Origin: an uncultured Acidimicrobiales bacterium
GTDB lineage: Bacteria > Actinomycetota > Acidimicrobiia > Acidimicrobiales > AC-14
Length of the DNA: 47,348 bases
Assembly: GCA_902805665.1 (NCBI GenBank)
Contig: CADCTB010000177.1
Coordinates: 1-47,348, forward strand
Reading direction: 5' to 3'
Shown piece after piece: positions 27,173-34,247 of the stretch (within the stretch, counting starts at the first letter, position 1; each line of letters begins with the position of its first letter). The notes below the pieces were generated by a model, which searched no databases, was not told the DNA's origin, and worked only from the letters and a program-made list of their open reading frames with translations. The position numbers were made by a program, and so were the translations under genes.

Positions 27173-27777
27173 GTGCCCGGGAGTTCGCGGTCACCTGGGA
27201 CTACCGCTGACCATTCGCCAGGAACTTCGCCGAGCACGTGCTGCTCGGCCAGCAGGCAGCAGGCGACGCGTGGCACGTGCGGTGGCTCGGGTTCTCGCTG
27301 AACCAGACAAGGCTCTCCGAGGGGGAGACCGCCGTCTGGGACGACCCGGAGATGGCGGCCACCCGGATGGCCGTCGAGGTGGGGATCGCCGTGCGGGACG
27401 GTTGGCCCGACGCATTCCCCGACGTGCACCGTGACCTCTTCGCCGCCCGTCACGACCGCGGGCAGGACCTCCGTGACCACAACGTCGTCGCCGACGTGCT
27501 GGTCAAGCGGGGGCTGGACCCCGATCAGGTCTTCGACGAGGTGCTGAGCTGCCGGCCCCGCGACGTCTTCCGCATCGAGCACCAGACGGCAGCAAGCGTC
27601 CACAAGGTCTTCGGGGTGCCCACCGTCATCGCCGCAGGTCAGGCGGTGTTCATCCGCCTCATCGACCGTCCGGGCACCGACGCCGGCAAGGCCCGTGACA
27701 CAGTCGAGCGCTGCGTCGACCTGGTCACCGGCTGGCCCAACCTCAACGAGTTCAAGCACACGACGATCCCGCACTGA
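27169..27777 (+). CDS. DsbA-family thiol oxidoreductase with in-frame TGA at the active-site Cys (candidate selenoprotein)
   Basis: The ATG at 27169 overlaps the FrhB stop (ATGA). The frame reads MSAREFAVTWDYR, then TGA at 27208-27210 (codon 14), then PFARNFAEHVLLG and on to a stop at 27777, 202 residues in all. From what I recall of actinobacterial DsbA-like thioredoxin-fold proteins, this position is the Cys of CPFAR. The rest is intact: FGVPTVIAAGQAVFIRL with the cis-Pro loop, and WPNLNEFKHTTIP at the end. A SECIS-like hairpin follows the TGA. The likeliest reading is selenocysteine at residue 14. The alternatives are a nonsense mutation or a base-call error. A start at the GTG at 27238 would remove the active site. 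It is probably a redox partner made together with the FrhB-like protein. Confidence 0.8.
27229..27249 (+). promoter_or_regulatory. Candidate bacterial SECIS hairpin
   Basis: GCCGAGCA (27229-27236) pairs perfectly with TGCTCGGC (27242-27249) around the 5-nt loop CGTGC, which contains two G residues. The loop starts 26 nt after the TGA at 27208-27210, inside the 16-37 nt range described for bacterial SECIS elements. The hairpin lies within the coding sequence, as bacterial SECIS elements do. GC-rich coding DNA can form such a stem by chance. Confidence 0.6.
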
Positions 27778-27800
27778 GCCGGGACACTTCGACCGCCTAC

Positions 27801-27806
27801 TAGGGT
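27801..27806 (+). promoter_or_regulatory. -10 box before ndk
   Basis: TAGGGT, within TACTAGGGT, lies 10 nt before the ATG of ndk. No ribosome-binding sequence follows it. Confidence 0.45.
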
Positions 27807-27816
27807 CGCTCCCTCA

Positions 27817-28239
27817 ATGGATCGAACTCTTGTCATCTGCAAGCCCGACGCGGTGGAGCGGGGGCTGGCCGGCCAGATCGTCGCCCGCCTGGAGGCCAAG
27901 GGCCTCAGGTTGGCCGCGGCCGAGCTACGCACCATCGACGCCGAGACCGCCGGCACGCATTACGGCGAGCACCAGGGCAAGCCCTTCTTCGACAGCCTGG
28001 TCAGCTTCATCACCCGGAGCCCGGCGCTGCTGATGGTGGTCGAGGGCCCCGAGGACACCTACGCAGTGGTGCGTACGCTGATGGGCGCGACCGACCCGAA
28101 GAAGGCGGCGCCCGGCACCATCCGTGGCGACCTCGCCATCGAGATGACGGAGAACCTGGTACACGGCTCGGACTCGCCCGAGTCGGCCCAGCGCGAGATC
28201 GCGCTCTTCTTCCCGGGATTGGGCTCCCCGGGGTTGTGA
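27817..28239 (+). CDS. ndk: Nucleoside diphosphate kinase
   Basis: A 140-residue enzyme that transfers the gamma-phosphate between nucleoside triphosphates and diphosphates (EC 2.7.4.6). [17 protein letters not shown] is the family start, TIRGDLAI binds nucleotide, and NLVHGSDS contains the phosphorylated His116. Full length. It sits upstream of mreB on the same strand, and the mreB promoter overlaps its stop codon, so mreB can be expressed separately. Confidence 0.97.
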   Translation: MDRTLVICKPDAVERGLAGQIVARLEAKGLRLAAAELRTIDAETAGTHYGEHQGKPFFDSLVSFITRSPALLMVVEGPEDTYAVVRTLMGATDPKKAAPGTIRGDLAIEMTENLVHGSDSPESAQREIALFFPGLGSPGL

Positions 28240-28262
28240 CCCCCTCGAACAACGCCTAGCCT
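28234..28262 (+). promoter_or_regulatory. Candidate promoter of the mreBCD-mrdA-rodA operon
   Basis: TTGTGA (28234-28239) and TAGCCT (28257-28262) are separated by 17 bp, a good housekeeping sigma factor promoter. The -35 box overlaps the ndk stop codon. About 25-30 nt remain to the mreB start, leaving room for a short leader containing cggagcc. Confidence 0.65.
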
Positions 28263-28292
28263 CACGGTCGACCCCTGGCGCGGAGCCTGAAC

Positions 28293-29330
28293 ATGTCCGA
28301 CAACTTCTTTTCTGCATTTCTGGGTCGCGACATGGCTGTCGACCTCGGTACTGCCAACACCCTCGTCTACGTGCGCGGGCGGGGCATCGTCCTGAACGAG
28401 CCGTCCGTGGTGGCGGTCAACATCAAGGACGGGCGCCCCCTGGCCGTGGGCGCCGAGGCCAAGCGGATGATCGGGCGCACGCCCGGCCACATCCAGGCGG
28501 TGCGGCCCCTGCGCGACGGCGTGATCAACAACTTCGAGATCACCGAGAAGATGCTGCGGTACTTCATCACCCGGGTGCACCAGCGGCGCTGGGCCAAGCC
28601 CCGCATGGTGATCTGCGTGCCGTCGGGCGTCACCGGGGTGGAGAAGCGGGCGGTGCAGGAGGCGGCCGAGTACGCCGGCGCCCGGAAGACCCCGTTCATC
28701 ATCGAGGAGCCGATGGCCGCGGCCATCGGGGCCGGGCTGCCCGTCCACGAGCCCACCGGCAACATGGTGGTCGACATCGGCGGTGGCACCACCGAGGTGG
28801 CGGTCATCTCCCTGGGCGGCATCGTCACCAGCCAGTCGGTCCGCATCGGCGGCGACGAGCTCGACGACGCCATCATCCAGTTCATCAAGAAGGAGTACAG
28901 CCTCGCCCTGGGCGAGCGCACCGCCGAGGAGATCAAGATCGCCCTCGGCTCGGCGTACCCCTTGGAGCAGGAGCTGCGGGCCGAGATCCGGGGTCGCGAC
29001 CTCGTCACCGGCCTGCCGAAGACCATCGTCACGTCCACCGAAGAGGTCCGGCGGGCCATCGAGGAGCCGGTCACGGCCATCGTGGACTCCGTCAAGGTCA
29101 CCCTCGACAAGACCCCGCCCGAGCTGGCCGCCGACATCATGGAGGCGGGCATCGTCCTCACCGGTGGTGGGGCGTTGCTGCACGGGCTCGACGTCCGCCT
29201 GAAGGCCGAGACCGGGATGCCCATCGTCATCGCCAACAACCCCCTCTACTCGGTGGCGCTCGGCGCAGGGCAGTGCCTCGAGGAGTTCAACGTCCTACGG
29301 CAGGTGCTTTCCGGCAACAACGACAGGTAG
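28293..29330 (+). CDS. mreB: Rod-shape determining protein MreB
   Basis: A 345-residue bacterial actin that forms membrane-bound filaments guiding side-wall peptidoglycan synthesis. AVDLGTANTLVYVRGRGIVLNEPS is the first phosphate loop, MVVDIGGGTTEVAVISLGG the second, and GIVLTGGGALLHGL the adenosine site. A short N-terminal amphipathic stretch (DNFFSAFLG) can dock on the membrane. It opens the mreB-mreC-mreD-mrdA-rodA cluster. Its presence suggests a rod-shaped cell with lateral wall growth. Confidence 0.97.
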   Translation: MSDNFFSAFLGRDMAVDLGTANTLVYVRGRGIVLNEPSVVAVNIKDGRPLAVGAEAKRMIGRTPGHIQAVRPLRDGVINNFEITEKMLRYFITRVHQRRWAKPRMVICVPSGVTGVEKRAVQEAAEYAGARKTPFIIEEPMAAAIGAGLPVHEPTGNMVVDIGGGTTEVAVISLGGIVTSQSVRIGGDELDDAIIQFIKKEYSLALGERTAEEIKIALGSAYPLEQELRAEIRGRDLVTGLPKTIVTSTEEVRRAIEEPVTAIVDSVKVTLDKTPPELAADIMEAGIVLTGGGALLHGLDVRLKAETGMPIVIANNPLYSVALGAGQCLEEFNVLRQVLSGNNDR

Positions 29331-29332
29331 CG

Positions 29333-30169
29333 GTGGCGGTCTACCGGCGTTCCCGGCGACACCGCTTTTTCCTGGTCCTGCTGGCTCTCACGTCGGTCAC
29401 CGTCCTCACCCTGGACTACCGCGGCGGAGGCGACGGTGCCCTGGAATCGGTGCGGGGGACGGCGCGCGACGCCTTCGCCCCGCTGCAGTCGGCCGCCGAG
29501 TGGGCCTTCTCGCCGATCGCGGGCTTCTTCGGCTCCATCGGCGACTTCGGGGACCTGAGGTCGGAGAACGCCCGGCTCCGTCGACAGCTCGACGAGGCCC
29601 GGGCCGAAGCCATCCGCGGCGCGGATGCCGACCGGGAGCGCCAGGGGCTGCTGCAGCTGCAGGGCCTCGACTACGCAGGCGGGCTGGACTCGGTACCGGC
29701 TCGGGTCGTCTCCAACGCGCCCACCAACTTCCAGCTGACGGTCACGATCGACCGGGGCACTGACGCCAGGATCGACGTCGGGATGCCGGTCGTCACGTCA
29801 GCCGGCCTGGTCGGACGGGTCACCGAGGCGTCGAAGGTCCGGTCGACCGTGCTCCTCATCACCGACCCGCAGTCGAACGTGGGCGTGCGGCTGGCGAACT
29901 CCGGCGAGCCGGGCGTGGTCCGGGGCGGCGGCACCCGCAACCCACTGGCCGTCGACCTCATCACCACCGAGGTGCCGGTCACGATCGGAGAGCCGGTGGT
30001 CACCAGTGGCCTCGAACGCGGGCTCTTCCCGGCTCAGATCCCGGTCGGGCGGGTGCTCAGCACCTCCGCCCCGCCCGGCGCTCTGCAGAAGGAGATCCAG
30101 GTCGACCCCAGCGTCGACCTGGTCCGCCTCGAGTTCGTCCGCGTCCTCCTGTGGACGCCCAATCCGTGA
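29333..30169 (+). CDS. mreC: Rod-shape determining protein MreC
   Basis: A 278-residue bitopic protein: one membrane helix near the N-terminus (FFLVLLALTSVTVLTL), a coiled coil (LRSENARLRRQLDEARAEAIR, about 80-100) and the extracytoplasmic beta-barrel domain (VVSNAPTNFQLTVTIDRG, GMPVVTSAGLVGRV, LITDPQSNVGVRL). It links MreB to the PBP2/RodA synthase. The GTG at 29333, two bases behind the mreB stop, is used. Its own stop overlaps the mreD start. Confidence 0.92.
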   Translation: MAVYRRSRRHRFFLVLLALTSVTVLTLDYRGGGDGALESVRGTARDAFAPLQSAAEWAFSPIAGFFGSIGDFGDLRSENARLRRQLDEARAEAIRGADADRERQGLLQLQGLDYAGGLDSVPARVVSNAPTNFQLTVTIDRGTDARIDVGMPVVTSAGLVGRVTEASKVRSTVLLITDPQSNVGVRLANSGEPGVVRGGGTRNPLAVDLITTEVPVTIGEPVVTSGLERGLFPAQIPVGRVLSTSAPPGALQKEIQVDPSVDLVRLEFVRVLLWTPNP

Positions 30170-30675
30170 GATCCGACCCGCGGCTGCGGTTGCCGATCAT
30201 GTTCGTGGCCGCCCTGCTGCTGCAGACCACCGTGCTGGCCCGGATCCGGGTGTTCGGCGTGATGCCCGACTTCATGCTGCTCGTGGCCGTGGCCGGGGGC
30301 ATCACAGCCGGCGCCACGCGGGGCGCCACGCTGGGCTTCGCATCGGGCATGCTCATCGACCTCTTCCTGCCCACGCCGCTCGGCCTCTCGGCCCTGGTGT
30401 TCACCCTGGTCGGCTACGGGGTGGGCGTGGCCAACACGGGCGTGCTGCGCTCGGCCTGGTACATCCCGGTCCTCACCGCCGGCGCGGCAAGCGTGACCGG
30501 GGTCGTCCTCTACGCACTGGTCGGGTCGATGCTCGGTGAACGGATGATCGACGGCCACCTGGTTACGATCGCGGTAGTGGTGGGGTTGTCCAATGCCGTA
30601 CTGGCACCCGTTGCGGTGAAGTTCGTCGACTGGTCCCTGGGCTCCCTCAAGACCGGCGCGCCCATCAATTCATGA
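30166..30675 (+). CDS. mreD: Rod-shape determining protein MreD
   Basis: A 169-residue integral membrane protein with about five helices (LPIMFVAALLLQTTVLARI, PDFMLLVAVAGGITAGA and others) and the F-x-x-G-M-L-I-D-L-F-L-P loop typical of MreD. The GTG at 30166 overlaps the mreC stop (GTGA). A GTG at 30151 is an alternative. It ends with an ATGA overlap into mrdA. Confidence 0.88.
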   Translation: MRSDPRLRLPIMFVAALLLQTTVLARIRVFGVMPDFMLLVAVAGGITAGATRGATLGFASGMLIDLFLPTPLGLSALVFTLVGYGVGVANTGVLRSAWYIPVLTAGAASVTGVVLYALVGSMLGERMIDGHLVTIAVVVGLSNAVLAPVAVKFVDWSLGSLKTGAPINS

Positions 30676-32600
30676 CCCAGGACTCCTCCCGCCTACGCCT
30701 CGGTGTCCTCGGCATGGTCGTCCTGTCGCTGTTCTGCGCCCTGTCCGCCCGGCTGTGGTACCTGCAGGTCCTGGCCTCTCCGACGCTCGCGGTCGAGGCC
30801 CAGCACAACAGCGTGGCCGTGGTCTACACCGAGGCGCCCCGGGGGCGCATCCTCGATCGAAACGGCAAGGTGCTGGCCGACAACCGGGTCGTGCTGGCCC
30901 TGGTGGCCAACCGGGAGGAGGTCGGCAAGAGGCCCGAGGTCCTGGACCGCCTCTCCGCACTCATCGGCGTCCCCGTCAACGTGCTCAACGAGCGCATGGC
31001 TGACGAGCGCTACAGCCTGTTCAAGCCGGTCCCCGTGGCCGTCGACGTGCCCAAGGACAAGCTGATCTACGTCCGTGAGCACCAGGGCGACTTCCCCGGG
31101 ATCCAGGGGGTGCAGGTGACCGAGCGCGTGTACCCGCACGGCGCGCTGGCCGCCCATGTGCTGGGGACGGTGGGGGAGATCAACGACGAGGAGCTCGGCC
31201 CCCGGAAGGCGGCGGGCTACAAGGCCGGAGACACGATCGGCAAGTCGGGCATCGAGCTGACGTACGAGACCGACTTGCGGGGTGAGCCTGAGATCTCCAA
31301 GCTCGAGGTCGACTCGGTCGGGCGGGTCCAGCGGTCGCTCGGCGGTCAGCCCGCGGTCCAGGGCAACGACGTGCGCCTCACCATCGACCTCGACATCCAG
31401 CGGGCCGCAGAGGACTCCCTCGCCCAGGGCATCGTGCTGGCCCGCAAGTCCACGGACTTCCTGACCGGCAAACCCTTCCTCGCCCCGGGAGGGTCCGTGG
31501 TCGTCACCGACCCTCGGAACGGTTCGGTGCTGGCCATGGCGTCGAACCCCGCGTTCAACCCCAACGAGTTCACCAACGGCATCTCGGTGAGGCGGTTCGC
31601 CGAGCTCAACGACCCGGCGGGGCACTACCCGCTGAACAACCGGGCCATCCAGGGCCTGTACGCGCCCGGGTCCACGTTCAAGCTGGCGACGTCGATCGCA
31701 GGTCTGCGGGCCGGGCTGATCACGCCCCGTGACACCTACAACGACCAGGGCGCATACACGGTGGTCGGCCAGCGGTCGGCCACCTTCACCAACGCCCGAG
31801 GCGCCCGCAACGGCCTGGTCGACGTGGCCAAGGCGCTCACCGTGTCGAGCGACGTCTTCTACTACTGGCTCGGAGAGCGGTTCTGGGACGGACGGGGCAG
31901 CCTCGGCCAGGCGGCCATCCAGGACGTGGGCCGATCGCTGGGCATGGGCGAGTACACCGACATCGACCTCCCGTTCGAGTCCAACGGCCGGGTCTCCGAC
32001 CCCGCCGGCCGGCAGAAGCTCCACAAGGACAATCCCGAGGCCTTCCCGTATCCCGAGTGGTACACGGGTGACAACCTCAACATCGCGGTGGGCCAGGGCG
32101 ACACGGCGATCACTCCCCTCCAGCTGACCAACGCCTACGCCTCGTTCATCAACGGCGGCACCGTCTATGCACCACACGTGGGCGACGCCGTGCTCGACCG
32201 CCAGGGTCAGGAGATCCGCAGGGTCGAGGCCAAGGTGCTGCGCCGCGTCGAGATCCCGGCGAGCATCCGTGAGCCGTTGCTGGCCGGCTTCAGAGGGGTA
32301 GTCGCCGACCCCCTCGGCACCGGGTTCGGCGTGTTCTCGGGCTTCCCGCTGGCCGCCTTTCCGGTGGCCGGGAAGACGGGCACGGCGGAGGTCGGCGGCA
32401 AGCAGGACACCTCCCTCTTCACGGCCTATGCCCCGGCTGACAGCCCGCGGTACGCGGTGAGCGCGGTGCTGGAGGAGTCGGGTCTGGGCGCGTCGGCCGC
32501 CGGACCGGTGGTTCGGCGGGTCTTCGAGGCCATCGCGGTGAAGGAGGGCATCTCCACCGCCCCGCCCGCAGACGTCAACCGGGTCGACGGGCGCGACTGA
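30672..32600 (+). CDS. mrdA: Penicillin-binding protein 2 (MrdA), elongation transpeptidase
   Basis: A 642-residue class B PBP. One N-terminal membrane helix (LGMVVLSLFCALSARLWYLQVL) is followed by the dimerisation region (APRGRILDRNGKVLADN) and the transpeptidase domain with STFK (Ser334, Lys337), SSD (392-394) and KTG (568-570). It cross-links peptidoglycan outside the membrane with RodA. ATGA overlap with mreD. TTG of rodA follows after one base. Confidence 0.95.
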   Translation: MTQDSSRLRLGVLGMVVLSLFCALSARLWYLQVLASPTLAVEAQHNSVAVVYTEAPRGRILDRNGKVLADNRVVLALVANREEVGKRPEVLDRLSALIGVPVNVLNERMADERYSLFKPVPVAVDVPKDKLIYVREHQGDFPGIQGVQVTERVYPHGALAAHVLGTVGEINDEELGPRKAAGYKAGDTIGKSGIELTYETDLRGEPEISKLEVDSVGRVQRSLGGQPAVQGNDVRLTIDLDIQRAAEDSLAQGIVLARKSTDFLTGKPFLAPGGSVVVTDPRNGSVLAMASNPAFNPNEFTNGISVRRFAELNDPAGHYPLNNRAIQGLYAPGSTFKLATSIAGLRAGLITPRDTYNDQGAYTVVGQRSATFTNARGARNGLVDVAKALTVSSDVFYYWLGERFWDGRGSLGQAAIQDVGRSLGMGEYTDIDLPFESNGRVSDPAGRQKLHKDNPEAFPYPEWYTGDNLNIAVGQGDTAITPLQLTNAYASFINGGTVYAPHVGDAVLDRQGQEIRRVEAKVLRRVEIPASIREPLLAGFRGVVADPLGTGFGVFSGFPLAAFPVAGKTGTAEVGGKQDTSLFTAYAPADSPRYAVSAVLEESGLGASAAGPVVRRVFEAIAVKEGISTAPPADVNRVDGRD

Positions 32601-32601
32601 A

Positions 32602-33726
32602 TTGGATCTCTCCCCCCGCAATCCCGCCTCGCCGCTCCGCAATCTCGACCTGACCCTGCTCCTGTCCACCGTCGGCGTCTCCCTCGTGGGCGTGCTCATG
32701 GTGTACTCCGCCACCCGGCAGAAGCAGGAGACCGCCGGTCTCGACCCGACGTTCTTCTTGAAGCGCCAGGCCGTCTTCCTGGTCCTGGGGCTGGTGGCCA
32801 TGGGCCTCGTCCTCCTCGTCGACTACCGCCGCATCCGCGACTTCGCGCCGATGCTCTACGGAGGGGCGATCCTGGCCCTGCTCCTCGTCGTCTCCCCGAT
32901 CGGGACGTCGAGGCGGGGCACGCAGGCCTGGTTCCAGATCGGCGCATTCCAGTTTCAGCCGTCCGAGGTGGCGAAGGTGGTGCTGATCCTCACCCTTGCT
33001 GCGGTCTGTGCCGCCGTCCGTGGCTCACTCGACACCCCCACCCTGCTCGCCGCGCTCGGCCTTGCCTTCCTGCCTATGGCGCTCATCTACGTCCAGCCCG
33101 ACCTCGGGACGAACATGGTGTTCGTGGCCATCGTGATCGCCGTCCTGCTCGTCGGGGGCGCCCAGCCCCGCCACATCTCCCTGCTCGCCCTCCTCGGCAT
33201 CAGCGCCATCGTGCTGGTGGTGGAGCTGGGCATGCTCCAGGACTACCAGCGCGACAGGCTGACCGCCTTCCTCGACCCGCAGACCGACAGCCAGCGCTCG
33301 TCCTACAACCTCCGTCAGTCCCAGATCGCCATCGCCGCCGGAGGCGTCGCCGGCCGGGGACTGTTCCAGGGCACCCAGACGAACCTCTCCTTCGTCCCTG
33401 AGCAGCACACCGACTTCATCTTCACCGCAGTAGGCGAGGAGCTCGGGTTCATCGGCGGGGTGTCGCTGCTCAGCTTCTTCGGGGTGATGATGTGGCGCAT
33501 CTGGAGGGCGGCGGTCCTGGCCCGTGATCAGTTCGGCCGGCTCGTCTGCGTGGGCGTCCTGGCCATGCTCGTGTTCCAGATCTTCGAGAACGTCGGCATG
33601 ACCATGGGCATCACTCCCATCACAGGTATCCCATTGCCCTTCATGTCCTACGGTGGCTCCGCCACCATCGCCAGCTTCATCGGCATCGGTCTCGTGCTGA
33701 ACGTCCACATGCGCCGCTTCAGCTGA
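32602..33726 (+). CDS. rodA: Peptidoglycan glycosyltransferase RodA (SEDS family)
   Basis: A 374-residue SEDS protein with about ten membrane helices that polymerises lipid II together with MrdA. LLSTVGVSLVGVLMVYSATR, QIGAFQFQPSEVAKV, IYVQPDLGTNMVF and PITGIPLPFMSYGGSATIAS are SEDS signatures, including the catalytic-Asp segment PDLG. The start is a TTG one base behind the mrdA stop. It ends the shape operon. Confidence 0.95.
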   Translation: MDLSPRNPASPLRNLDLTLLLSTVGVSLVGVLMVYSATRQKQETAGLDPTFFLKRQAVFLVLGLVAMGLVLLVDYRRIRDFAPMLYGGAILALLLVVSPIGTSRRGTQAWFQIGAFQFQPSEVAKVVLILTLAAVCAAVRGSLDTPTLLAALGLAFLPMALIYVQPDLGTNMVFVAIVIAVLLVGGAQPRHISLLALLGISAIVLVVELGMLQDYQRDRLTAFLDPQTDSQRSSYNLRQSQIAIAAGGVAGRGLFQGTQTNLSFVPEQHTDFIFTAVGEELGFIGGVSLLSFFGVMMWRIWRAAVLARDQFGRLVCVGVLAMLVFQIFENVGMTMGITPITGIPLPFMSYGGSATIASFIGIGLVLNVHMRRFS

Positions 33727-33730
33727 TATC

Positions 33731-33908
33731 CGGCGACGGGCACCCGGGCCCTACGGGCCACGCCCGTCGCGTGCCGGCGGGGCCCCTGCCCCGCCGGCGA
33801 GCCGGACCAGTACCGGTCAACCGACTCAGTTCGGCGACGGGCACCCGGGCCCTACGGGCCACGCCCGTCGCGTGCCGGCGGGGGCCCCTGCCCCGCCGGC
33901 GAGCCGGA
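33731..33908. repeat. Tandem 76-bp GC-rich repeat with two hairpins per unit
   Basis: Two nearly identical units lie at 33731-33806 and 33832-33908 (the second has one extra G). Each holds GCGACGGGC/GCCCGTCGC (33733-33741 and 33762-33770 in copy 1) and GCCGGCGGGGC/GCCCCGCCGGC, an 11-bp stem. They follow the rodA stop and precede the rne promoter, so they may end transcription of the shape operon. No gene is seen here. Confidence 0.85.
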
Positions 33909-33956
33909 GCGGTACCGTCAGCGGACCAGTCCCGCCGGGATGCTCGATCTTCCCTG

Positions 33957-33983
33957 TTGTGAATCTGGTCGGGCGGTTAGGAT
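33957..33983 (+). promoter_or_regulatory. Candidate rne promoter, with a leader of about 255 nt
   Basis: TTGTGA (33957-33962) and TAGGAT (33978-33983) are 15 bp apart, the same -35 as at mreB. The rne start is at 34248, which leaves a leader of about 255 nt. An open frame starting with an ATG at 33995 runs to 34342 and overlaps the rne start. Its codon use does not prove it real. Confidence 0.5.
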
Positions 33984-34247
33984 GCGGCCGACTGATGCCC
34001 CTCTCGAGCCCCCGCATCCGACCGCTCCTCGCCCTCATGCAGGGGCTGCTGCGCACGGTCATTGCCGGGCGGGGTCGCCCGAACGGCCCAGCGGTCGACG
34101 GCCGTCATCAGCACCACTTCTCCGTCCCGCCCTCCGGTGTGACGCCCATGATCGAGCGCCTCGGCGCGCGCGGGGGGACGCCCCCCGCCGCCCGCGACGG
34201 GCGCGTCGCACGCCACTGCGCGTGCGCCTCCAGAAGGGACCTCTCCG

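Noticed and set aside
27238-27777. Ordinary short DsbA gene starting at the GTG at 27238
   Set aside because: This start would drop the first strand and the active-site motif, and ignores the ATGA overlap and the conserved residues before the TGA.
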